Below are positions 34,722 to 47,400 of a stretch of 64,000 nt of DNA, piece after piece (the stretch's first letter is position 1; each line of letters starts with the position of its first letter). Where the stretch lies: assembly GCA_958510875.1 (NCBI GenBank), contig OY294069.1:1674001-1738000 (forward strand), written 5' to 3'. Below the pieces are notes generated by a model. The model was not told the DNA's origin and made no database searches. It saw only the letters and a list, made by a program, of their open reading frames with translations. The stretch is from Endomychus coccineus (taxonomy: Eukaryota; Arthropoda; Insecta; Coleoptera; Endomychidae). The position numbers and the translations under genes are program-made.

Positions 34722-35406
34722 TTTCAGTTAGGACCTCTGATAGGAAAGAAATTGTTGAATTCACATTGACAAAAGAGAAGCTTTCTATATACAACACTAA
34801 ACACTAAACACATAAAATAACTATATGGATGGCGCCAGAATTAACAGCAAAAATATGACAGCCGAATGAATGCTTACAACATAGAATAAATGAATACACT
34901 ATTGCCACAGAGTTCTGTCCAAACAACCACAGGACAAGGACAATAAAGAATAGTTATTATTGTATTGTTTAGGTTTTTGTCCGCAGAAGGAAGATGATAA
35001 AATATCAGTCGTTGAGACATTCACATCGCCTCACATTATTGGTTTGCAAAAAGAAGGCCTCTAATATTTATACACGCTCATACTAATATAGGAAATTGTC
35101 CACGGATCGACAGAAGGTATATCCATCTTCTGTACCACGGAGTTGTCGTGTTCCTCTGTGCTTGTTTCATGCTTCTACGAAAACAATTTTGTGAATTGTT
35201 CTATGCTCTTGAGCAGAAATGAGAAATGTTGTCTTTCAAGAGTTCGTATCTTTTCGAACTGGTGCACAGCGAGTGCAATAACCCTTGGATTTTTATTTAA
35301 TGGTTTTTTTTTTATAAATCTGGAACTACGTACACTATTACAATAATTTTTTTCCCAAAAATGTATTGTCTATAGAATTTTGACACGTGCAAGCCATAAC
35401 CTCAAA
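34722..35406. promoter_or_regulatory. Shared divergent promoter region of SPT16 and eIF2A
   Basis: The 685 bp between the two start codons contains both 5' UTRs and transcription starts. No TATA box is obvious in a fixed position. A divergent housekeeping pair this close implies a bidirectional promoter; this is inferred from layout. Confidence 0.6.
35361..35375 (+). promoter_or_regulatory. Possible four-codon upstream ORF before eIF2A
   Basis: ATGTATTGTCTATAG lies 31 bp before the eIF2A ATG. If transcription starts upstream of 35361, ribosomes would meet this uORF first. The transcription start is unknown. Confidence 0.3.
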
Positions 35407-38400
35407 ATGACAGCTATTCCTATATCTGGTAAATTGAAACTAGCAGTTTGTAATTCGATAATCCCTTGTTTCATTCTAGTTCGGAGTTCATCAGGCATAT
35501 CGTTAATCAATGGCCCTCCATCCTATGAAAATTTGGACTCTCTTCAAAATGGGCAAACCAAATCTTGCAAAACGATGTTATTCAGTCCAGACGGGCGATA
35601 TTTTGCTTATTTAAACGGTCCATTGTAAGTAATAAACTCACCATAATCTTTTTAAATCATTTTAGTAATAATTTCTTTCAGTTTAAATGTCATTCGAACA
35701 GATACTTGGAAAGAGGTATCTGTGATTGAAGCCAACAAAGCTTACCATCTAGCTTTTTCACCTTTAAGTACCTTCCTCTTGAGTTGGGAACCATTCACAG
35801 TGAGTAATGCAAACCCCGAAGGAACCCCAAACCTCAAGATCTACAAAACTGAGAATGGAGAGCTCATAAAAACTTTTACGCAGAAGAAACAAGTCAATTG
35901 GTATTAAATGATTTTCAAACTCTATTGTCTGCAACTCTATCTTCATTTGTTTTTCTCAGGGAGCCTCAATGGAGTACAGATGAGAAATTATTCACAAGAC
36001 TTGTTAATACTGATGTAGTATTTTATGAAGATCTCAATTTTGAAAAAGTCGTTGCAAGGTTGAATTGTTATAAAATAAAATCTTATAGCATTTCACCAAA
36101 TGTTGGCACTTACTTTGTACTCTGTCATACACCAGGGAGCCCTGGACAGCCATCATTTGGAAGGTGAATTATTTTAAATTGTTTCTAACAGTTTTTAATC
36201 ATGAAATGTCTTCTAACTCTTTTCATTCACTTTTGTTGATAGAGATTTATGATAAAAAAACACTTTAAAGGATCCAAGACTGGCAAAAGCGGATTGTTGA
36301 TTTATATAAATCACTTTCCTTGCAAGATTTTTCAAAGTAACTTAGAATTTCATGCCTTTCAAAATTTTATCTGGCAAGTACATTCCAGTATAAAGACCTT
36401 TCTGTCATTTTTAGATTGTTCAAATATCCAAATTTTGAAGCCCAACAAGCCATAACAAATAAAAGTTTCTTTCAAGCTGATAAAGTAGATTATTTATGGA
36501 ATTCGAAAGGCAATAATGTATTATTATTGACCAGTACAGAAGTGGATAAAACTGGTGGTTCTTATTATGGCAAACAAGGACTTCATTTTGTTGGATTAAA
36601 TGGCCAAACATCGATGGTAACTATGAGTAAGTTAATTCATAATAAAGCCACTACAACACCTGTTATTCCCTTTTCAAAGTTATATTTTTCTTCCAATATT
36701 CATCTGCATTTTAAGTTCCAAAGAAATAATGTTGTTGCCACAATCTGGTAATGATTAAATTTTTCTAAACAACTTGGTAAGTTGAATATACATAATTTGT
36801 CATTTTAAATTTCATGGCTAATATTTCTTGGTATGTTGATTGCTTTATATCAATTGTTGATACTTTTTGGAGGTTATTTGATCAATCACTTTGATTTTGT
36901 GATTGAAAACTACTATCTTGAGAAATATGGAAGTGTTATTATTTTTGTTTATGCAATACCAAAGCAATTATACAGGGACATCAAAAAGTATCTTGGTCAA
37001 GGGTGGTTGTGGAATCTAAAACGTGTGTCTTTACTTGTGTCAAATTAATTAATTTGAAGTTTCTAAAAGTGCGAAATTTCGCAATTTTATACGATGTTAT
37101 AACACTCAGAAGTCTCTAGCGCTTCAGACTCCGGGATTTTCACTTGGCCTATCGAAATTAAAAGGTTCGAATTATCTAAAAACATAATTGCATGAACGCC
37201 AGACGTCCTATGTAATTAGCTACGAACGAAATCATTTTGACGTTTCCCTCGAGAAGCTCGCTACGCGTAAGTTGAGACCTGAGAGTACCTGCTTCTATTT
37301 TAATTAAATTTTCCTATTTAAACGGAATTTTTGGAAAAAAGAAGGGCCGTCGGGTGCTTATCGCGACTAAATCTAACTACATGGAGCGAAAACGGTACGC
37401 AAAAAGCCCTCGTAAAGAAGTTCTATGTTCCTAACTTTTGCACTTTTCCAACTCGCAAGCTACGGGCTTCTCACGTGAACGTCATTCCATTTATCGCAAA
37501 TTAACTATTTTAAAACCGTTTTCGACCCGGTTTGTGGCTATCTCGACCTTTTAAAAGGTTCAAAGTTAACATTTCGACAATTTTTATTACTATATTAATT
37601 TGTATTCATTATTGTTTTACAACTGAAATAAATAGGTATGAAATTTGTATTTTATTGATGATATCAGTGTGACAGTGACATAATTATTTCAAACGTAAAC
37701 TAAGACATACGTTTTAGATTCCACAACCACCCTTGACCAAGATACTTTTTGATATCCCGGTATAAATCAATGAAAAGGTTCAATCTGGCAAAAATCGTAT
37801 GAGAGGAGTTCCCTGAAGCAGCTTATTTTCATATTTCAGCCAAAGAAGGTCCGATTTACAGCGTGCAATGGTCGCCGAAAAACCAGGAATTTTGCGTAAT
37901 ATACGGTTTTATGCCCGCCAAAACGACCGTCTTCAATCTGAAGTGCGAGCCTATTTTCGAATTGGGAACGGGCGCGCGTAATTCCATTTACTACAATCCG
38001 CAGGGGAACATTCTCCTCGTCGCGGGTTTCGGTAATTTACGGGGACACGTCGAAACGTGGGACACGACGAATTGGAAGTTGATCGCGTCGACCGAAGCTC
38101 CGGATACCACGTTGCTCAATTGGTCACCCGATGGCGTACATTACATAACGGCTACGACATCGCCCCGACTGAGAATAAGTAACGGATTCAAAATCTGGCA
38201 TTTTTCCGGGTCTTTGCTGTGGGAGAAACAGTGCGAACAGGAAGAATTGTACGACGTTAACTGGAAGGTGCGTATTGACTTCAGTATTCCTTTTTCGTTC
38301 ATTGTCTCGAATTCGTTTTGTTTCATTCAAATTTGATCATTGAACTTTGAATTGGAAATATTTAGTTTAGTTAAGGTGTAACTAAAGTGAAAAAGATTTT

Positions 38401-41400
38401 TAAATACAACATATTTCTTCAAAAATCAACCAAACATTGCACATTTGTGACCCACATTCACGTTCAAATATTCAATTTGCTTGAGTAGGGGATGTCACAA
38501 AGTTGATCGACCTGGGTTTCTTCTTAGAAGAAGGCCAGGGTTCTAGTTTATTGATTTATTTATTTGAATGAAGTTTAATTTTCGACGAATTTATCTTTGT
38601 CCAAATAAAAGAGATACAAACCTGTTTAATTGTTTATTCAAATATTCTTAGACAATGCGCGTAGCTGTGCCAATATTTGGTAGTATAACTCGATCTTAAA
38701 TAGATTTACTATTAGCTAACTCGTTAATTCGGATAAACGTATTATATTCAGTGTCCGTCGTTTTATTAAATGATTTCCAGTCTGCAATGGGCAATTGAAG
38801 TAACACTCAGTCTCAATACTTCGGTCTTAAACGCAACCGATAGATAGGTCTGAATGTACACTTAGAATTTCGGACACTGGCAAAATAATTAAAGATTTAT
38901 TATTTTCGTGTTACACTGGTATTTCAGGAGAAGGTAATCAGTTCGCAAACTCCGCAGTCTTAAAGCGGCTCGTCGGGTTAGGTGTGACGTTCCTTTCTGC
39001 TTAGAATTAGGGTATCGCTCAGTTCGCAATCCTTCGGTCTTGAACGCAACCATATTTGTTATTTCGTACTCTGGCGAAATAATTAAAGTTTTATTACTTA
39101 CGGACTGGCAAAAATAATTAAAGATTCATTATTTTCGTATTACACTGGTATTTTACGAGAAGGTAGTCAGTTTGCAAACTCCGCAGTCATTCTCTCATTC
39201 AGTTCGCAATCCTTCGGTCTTAAACGCAACCGATAAATAGGTTTAAATGTGCAATTTGTTATTCCAAACTCTGGCGAAATAATTGAATACTTATTAATTT
39301 CAACCTGAAATATATTCACTCGAAATTACTTCGGTTACAACGAAATACATCGGTTTTCTCGGTTTAACGGGGGTTTTTAGCTCTGTACTCTCTGGAATTC
39401 CGTAGAGAGTTCTCTTTGCATGGAAAATGGGACTGCGGTGAAGATCGGTTTAACGGGGGTTTTTAGCTCTGTACTCTCTGGAATTCGGTAGAGAGTTCTC
39501 TTTGCATGGAAAATGGGACTGCGGTGAAGATCGCTTACCAACGTTCGCATTCCAGCTCTGTGTTTTTTCTACACAACGTTTCCCGAAGTTTGATTCTTTA
39601 ATTTAGGTGGGGAATCTAAAGTAATTATTAAAACGTGGTCGCGTAATACGTGAATCGTCACAATCAAAGTTGTTCGCCTCGAAATATAAATAACGTAAAC
39701 AATAAAAAAAGTCATGGCCAAAATTACTAAAGAAAAAAGCTGTGATCAGTAGATCACGTGACTTCTCTCACTTTTCTCATCAAAATAGCTTTCAGACACC
39801 GCTGCGGGTCAAATGTAAATTATTATAAGAACGGAAAATATATTTTAAATGGTTCAGAAACCGCTAATGATAGACGTAAAATTATCATCTAGGTTACATT
39901 GAAATTTTATCCAAATGATCTACATAATGTATTTCACACCTCTATGTTTTATATTGACACCTGCTGTCACCTGAAATAACAAAATTTACCACAATTCCAT
40001 TTGAAAAAATTAAAATGGATGTCAGAACGACCAATAGGAACGGTGCAAGTGGGTTACCCACATACAGACATCATTTCAAAAATAGTCTAGATCGATTCAA
40101 AATGCTCAAAACGGATATACCCGCTGGATACGATTCCGAAGCCAGATTTACTCGAATATCATCGTAGGGGTGGGAAATTTACAAAAATGGCTAATTTGAC
40201 ACGCTTCTAAATTTTATTTTTTTTTAATTTTAAAATTATTTCGGAGTAAATCTGGCTTTGGAATCGTATTCAGCGACTCAAAAAACCCCCTTGGTGCACT
40301 CGAAATGATAAAAACACGTAAATTGCGAAACAACATATTAAGGGTGCAAAATTGGCCAATTTTGTCAATTTTACCACCTCAACGATGAATTGCAAGTAAA
40401 TCTGGCTTTGGAATCGTATTCAGCGACCCAAAAAACCTCCTTGGTGCACTCGAATTGACAAAAACACGTAAATTGCAGAATAACGTATAAGGGGTGCAAA
40501 ATTGGCCAATTTTGTCGATTTCACCACCCCAACGATGAATTTTGAGTAAATCTGGCTTTGGAATCGTATTCAGCGACCCAAAAAACCTCCTTGGTGCACT
40601 CGAATTGACAAAAACACGTAAATTGCAGAATAACGTATAAGGGGTGCAAAATTGGCCAATTTTGTCGATTTCACCACCCCAACGATGAATTTTAAGTAAA
40701 TCTGGTTTCAGAATCGTATTCAGCGACCCAAAACCCCCCCTGGTACAATCTAAATGCCTAATACAAGTAAATTGCAAAATAACATATTAGGGGTGCAAAA
40801 TTGACCAATTTTGTCTATTTCACCACCCCAACGATGAATTTTAAGTAAATCTGCCTTCGGATTCGTGTTCAGCGACCCAAAACCCCCCCTGGTACAATCT
40901 AAATGCCTAATACATGTAAATTGCAAAATAACATATTAGGGGTGCAAAATTGACCAATTTTGTCTATTTCACCACCCCAACGATGAATTTTAAGTAAATC
41001 TGCCTTCGGATTCGTGTTCAGCGACCCAAAAATAACCTCCTTGGTGCACTCGAATTGACAAAAACACGTAAATTGTAGAATAACATATAAGGGGTGCGAA
41101 ATTGGCCAATTTTGTCGATTTGACCACCCCTACGATGGATTGCAAGTAAATCTGGCTACAGATTCGTGTTCAGCGACTCAAAAAGCCTCCTAGGTGCACT
41201 CGAAATGCCAAAATACCTTTTTTGTAGAAAATACAATTCAAGACTTGGAGATTTCGGGCCATTTTCGCCCTCAATGGGTGGGGTTGGGGTTCCCAACAGG
41301 TTTTAAGGTGAATGAATGATCCTGAGAACCTCCTGAAGCTAATAAAAAAAAATTTCGATTCGAACCTACATGTTTTTTTTTTTCCGGTTCACAGCCTGGA

Positions 41401-44400
41401 CTATAGAATGGACATTCATCTATCTGGAGTCATATCGCTTTTAAAAAAGACTAAAAGTAGTCTAGAAGGACCATTAACAATCAATTAGATCCTTCAATGG
41501 TTTATCCACAAGTTTAAATCGCAAGTTATTAAAATTCAAACAGAAAGTAATCATATTAAGCCACTTAGATTAATTTGAATGTTGTTGTTGAACACAGAAC
41601 TCTCTGAATATGTTTTAATCACAAGAAATTACTAATAAACTATAAAAGAGTTCACACTGTGGATATATTATAACACTATTAATAAGAAATAATCACCCTT
41701 ATCCACTTCACATTATTTTCCCCAAATAGTATTTAAAGAGGCACATTTTGTTTAATAATTTAGTTTACTCTGATGATGGCTACTTGGTAGCCGAAAGGTC
41801 CTCGGTACTTTAATAGTATTTTTAGTGGATAAGGGTGATTATTTCTTATCAATAGCACAAGAAGTTAGTCCAGAAATTGGTTTTGGACACTCGTAAGATC
41901 AGTAAATGAAATTGGAGACTGAAAATTAACTGTAAATAAAAGATCTTCAAACACTCAAAACGCGAATCGTTATCCATTTTGAATAAATTCTCATTAGTAT
42001 AATCGCCTCCTGTATAATTTTAATTATATATAAAAATTCTCGGGAAATAGGTCACAATAACACTTTGTTTTAACTATTCGTCTTTACGTACGTTTCGGTC
42101 TCACGACCATCATCAGAAGACTCACTATGTCTAAAAAGTGGGTTTATTAAAACTAATTATAGCACAAGCGTCCAAATCGCACAATTAAACTTCAATTAAA
42201 AGAGCCCACGCCGTCGAAACGAACAGAACCACGAATAATCGAATTGTATCGTCAGAATTAATGTATAAAAAATTATTTTTTTGTAGTAAGAATCCGCTAT
42301 TCAGTAATATTATTAAAATATATGAGTGCATATTGATTGGTATTCTCACAACAAATGAGAAGAACGAAGTTATTTGTCAAGTATCTACTTTCGAAACCAG
42401 ATGTGTAGGATTTATGACAAGGCCCTTAAGAACGGTTTCAGACCTGTACTGGGAAATAACTATTACGAATTCTTCCTAAAAACATTTTCTACACTTATAA
42501 AGACGTATGTAAGAATTTGCAAGAGATTATTTAATCAAATTAGTATAAATATGACTTAGATTTTGTGTGTCTACCCTATGATTTACAGATTTGGGGTCCC
42601 GTTTTATGTGAATCATCTCCAGGATAGATCTTTTATAATAATTGGTTTCCTTAGTTAAGATATTAACATTTTTGTAATCAAATTGATGGTTATAATCAAA
42701 GCAATGCTTAGTAAGGGCGGTGGAATTTTCTAAGTTGTTATTTCTTGTGCTATATTTATGGCCGTACATTCTTTTTTGTAAATATTGTTTAGAGATTCCA
42801 GTATAAGTTCCATCACAATCTAAACAATTCAATTTATACACTGTGTGGGTTTGTTTATCTTTGGGTATTAACGGTTTTAGATTTGAGAAATATTTCCCAA
42901 CACAGTTAGTAGGTTTATGCGCAACATTTATATCATACTTTTTCAAACATTTTTTGATTTTCTCTGAGGTCTCCGGAATGTAAGGTAGAGTTATAAAATT
43001 GTCTGTATTACCTTTTATGTTATTTTTATTAGACGAACCGTTATAGATTTTGTTTATTCTTTCTTTAATGATAGGATTGAAAAAAGTTTTTGGGTAGCCA
43101 TTCAATTCTAGTGTAGTACGAACAATTTTTAAATTTTTGGGGCGGTCATCTGCGTGGGACAATTTTATCGCGCGATCTGTAAGGCTGTTTATGACACTTT
43201 TTTTATAACAAGCTGGTGCAACGGAATTGAAGTGAAGATAACGTTGAGACCATACTTCTTTAGTAAACCAAGAGGTTTTTATTTTTCCATCAGCATCATG
43301 CCTAATGTTCATATCTAGGAAATTTATGTTATTGTTTAATTCTATTTCACAAGTGAATTGAAGTTTACAGTGAAAATTGTTAAATTTATCAATTACATAT
43401 TGAATTTTATCGTTGGGAACACACATAAGGCAATCGTCTACATACCGTTTAAAGAATACAGGCCGAAAATCTAATGAACTCATAACAGATTCCTCTAGGC
43501 ACTCCATAACGAGGTTAGCAATGGTAGCTGAAATAGGAGATCCCATTGCTGTGCCGAATATTTGTCCAAAAAATTGCTCACCATACTGAAAGTATGTGCA
43601 TTCTAAACAAAATTTTACAGCATTTATAAATTCCGATTGATCTAGAGGTGTGTGGTTTTTAATCTCTGCCCAACGTTTTTTGATGCTATTCAATGCCAAA
43701 ACAACAGGTATATTTGTAAATAAAGAAACAACGTCCAAGGAAATCAGTTGATGGTTTACGGGTACGGATTGATTTTTTATAAATTCATTAAAGTGCCATG
43801 AATCTTTTACATAGAATTCATTTTTTCCTATTATATTATTGATAGATTAATTTTAATCGGAGAACTTGTTAATTGGTTGATATTAATATTTGCAGAATTT
43901 CCCTAAACATCATTTCAAGGAACCTTCAACTTCGGAAAAAGTGGCGGGTATCGCTTTCACCGAGCCTCTTGCGTCCAAACAGGCTTACGTTCCGCCGTCG
44001 CAACGTAATCGCACCGTGGTCGGTTTCAAATTGGACGATGATGTTGAAAAAGCGTATAAACCAGGTAATTTAATTGTTTCCAATGCTCTTTATACCATCG
44101 TTACATTATGCGGCACATGGGGATGAATATAACTTTAAAGACATTGGCGACCTACAACAACTTATCCTTGTGCAAATTCGTAATCTATGATTTCCTTCAA
44201 CACTAGGTTACTTTAGAATGTTTTCTATGAATTAATCCATAGCTGCCGCTTGCAGAACTGCAACTTCTACTCTAAAATTCATCAAAGATAGCCTGTAATT
44301 TAACTCTTGTAAATTATCCTTGAAGTAATAAAATAGGAAGCAAAATAAGTTGATACGTTCAAGTTCGATTTTTATTTTGTTTCCGAAATGATTAGGTTTT

Positions 44401-47400
44401 CTTTTTAAAAAGTTAACTTTGATAACGTTGGTTCAGTGGTAACATATGGTGCGGCATTCTAAGTGATCAACTATTCGGTCCTTTAAATAATGTAAGACAT
44501 TTTTTGAATGCCAATTTCTGCGATCCCTGGCCGCACCTTTGGCCACCGAGACTACCGGATCTGGCTCCCTTAGATTTTTATCTTCGGGGATAGATGAAGT
44601 CGCTGGTGTATGCTACGAAAGTGGACACGAGGGATGCGTTACTAGATCGCATTATTAATGCTGCATTAGAGCGAAACATCCTTCAATATAACTCGCTACT
44701 GGCTCAATTTATAAACGCGTAAATGTCTGTATATCAATCACCTTTATCCACTACAAATACTGTTGAAGAATGAAGACCTTTCAGCTACCAAGTAGCCATT
44801 ATCAATTTGAAATCAAAATTTGTCTCTTTGAAAACTAGTGTTTCTAAAGTAATCCTAAGCCTTACACCCTTCATATAATAGTGGAGAGTACGGCGATAAG
44901 GACAACATATAGGACGACGAATGGGACAAAAACACCACCCCAAGACTCAGTAGCTTCTAGCTGTCTTCCACCTGGAAGGAAACACACCAAGTTTGTATGT
45001 AAAGGTGAACAATCTGCAGAAAAATGGTGTTAATAATCAAGCAGAATGCGCCTAATTGTGCGCTGCGCTGGTGAAAAACAATTCGTAACATATGGCTATC
45101 AAAGGCAGCAATATTAAAAGGGTTATCTCCTTGTGTATCCAAAGTGGAAGCTACAAACATTCCAGAAAAAGGTTGACCGGTTCATTTGATGATAAATACA
45201 GACAACAGAGAGAAATTTTGTTTGTGATTATCAACCTTGAACCACATTACATCGAACTCTTGTGGTTCTAGATTCTCCTCTCGGTGGCTTGAGAGATCAT
45301 TTCTGGAATAGAGACAGGAGGGTAATTTCTTATATACCCTACTAATTCCAAATAGTATTTAAACGAGCACATTTAGGTTACTCTGATGATGACTACTTGG
45401 CAGCTAAAAGGTCCTCAGTACTTTTAGTGGATTCAATTAATTGATATAACATAATGTTGATTAGGTGGAGATGCAAATCCTTCTAAAGCAAGTTTGAAAC
45501 AGAAAAAGAAACGAGACGCGAAGAAAGCGAAAAAATTGGAAGATACCGATGAAAAGGTAGACGGTCCATTGTCTGGCAATGGCGGAGTTCAAATTTCTCT
45601 GACTGGTGATCCGGAAATGGATAAGAAGTTGAGGAACTTGAAAAAGGTAATCGATATATTTTTAATTACACGTACTTTTTACCATCCTATGTTTTTAATA
45701 GTTCACAAGTTGTGTTTGACGGTTGTTCCAAAAATGAACCTATCAACTATAACAAAAAAAAAGTATCTTAGTCATGTATCTGTGAACAGGCCCGGCGTAA
45801 GCGGGTGTGTAAGGCGTGCACCTTCCGCGGTGCCACCGTTAGAGAGCACCAAATTATGAATTTTATAAAGATATAAATAAAGTATTTATAAAATAAACTA
45901 GTGTTGCCGCTTGGAATCTTTTGGCCAAAGCTAATTTGCGCGAATTATTTGATTTGGTTACTGATTTTTAAATAATTGTTTCACGTTTTATAAAATACCC
46001 TTCGTAACTAACCAATACTCGAATTAATAATGTTTTTAAGAAAATGTTATACAAAAAAAAATAATCCGCACCTGGGGATCGAACCCGAGCGTACTGGGTA
46101 AGAGCCTTTATCATTATCGCTAGATCATCATCACTGTTTGATATAAAAAGTTTAATTTTAAGTTTACTTCATTAATTGTTATTGTTGAACAATATTGTTG
46201 AAATTTGAGTGAAAGCAGTATCAAATTAATCTAAATTTACTGTTACTTAAGAATTGATTCAATGTATATTTTGCGAGTTATTTTTTTTTTCTAATTTTCA
46301 AACTCAGAAAAGATTGTGGCGGATATAAAAATTTATTTCAACTGACTAATAGATTTGAAGAATTGAATTATTTAACGAACTAATGACTTTAAAGCTACGT
46401 TTTCTAAAAAATCCATTGCGAGAACCTCACAGCATTCTGCAGTACCTTCTTGAAAATGATTTAATTTCCACTTTTTTCAAACACTGCAATCTCTATAATA
46501 GAGTTCACACTGTCGATTTACTATAACACTAAATAAGAAATAATCACCCTTATCTACCAAAAAAGTAGTGAGGATTTTTCGTCTACCAACTAGCCATCAT
46601 CGGAGTAAACTAAATTTTAAATCAAATAGGTTATTGAACGTCCCCTTGAGCCAGCAAAATTACAACGAAGTTGCGAAACTTCAGCAAATGGCGTGGGACA
46701 ATGGTTTCAACAAATCCTTGATCAATAATTTAATTTCTAAACAAAAAAAAGGGAATTGGAACGCAACCAACTAACCAAATTAGAGCCATTACCTTCAATA
46801 AAATTCAAAAATAATTAAATAAATACCATAATTTTTTATCTAAATTTGCAATACAACGAGTTTATAGATGTAAGAACAGGCTAAAAAACAATTTTGGCAA
46901 CACCTTTGATAAAGTTTCCGACTTCGACAAATCCGGGATTTACAAAATAGATTGTGAGTCGTGTTCAAAATGCTATGTGGGTCAAACTAAAAAATATTTC
47001 AATCCGATGTAAAGAACATTTTGTTCATACAAAGAAAAATAAAGGTGAAAAATCAGCGGTAGCCGAACATATTTTGAATACAGGTCACACCATTTCTCAA
47101 GAAAGTCTATCAACTTTTAAAACACAGTACAGACAAATATGTAGGTAATTTAGAAGGGATGGAAATGTATAAACGAAGAAGCAATTTATTAAATTCCGAT
47201 TTATCTCTAGCTGAGGGTGATCCCTTATATACCCTATTAATTCGAAATAGTATTTAAACAGGGACATTTTGATTTATAATTTAGGTTACTCTGATGATGG
47301 CTACTTGGTAGCTGAAAGGTCGTCAGTACTTTAAGAGTATTTTTAGTGGATAAGGGTGATTATTTATATTGCAATCTCATTAAGGATTTTATGTACATTG

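Larger units (their letters stand above)
42020..43834 (-). mobile_element. Penelope-like retroelement, 5'-truncated, in eIF2A intron 5
   Basis: Lies antisense to eIF2A. It contains an RT-endonuclease frame (from about 43834 without a start, open down to 42527) and, downstream, a terminal region with an intact hammerhead motif at 42079-42121. The upstream end stops about 60 bp from the splice acceptor of eIF2A exon 6 (43896). The truncated 5' end is usual for Penelope-like insertions. Confidence 0.9.

Noticed and set aside
35380..35406. Nine-residue N-terminal extension of eIF2A
   Set aside because: The frame begins at TTG, not ATG; the first in-frame ATG is 35407, which also gives the family's usual length.
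46066..46140. Functional tRNA gene
   Set aside because: B-box present but acceptor strands do not pair and the anticodon arm is unclear; more like a SINE head or tRNA pseudogene.
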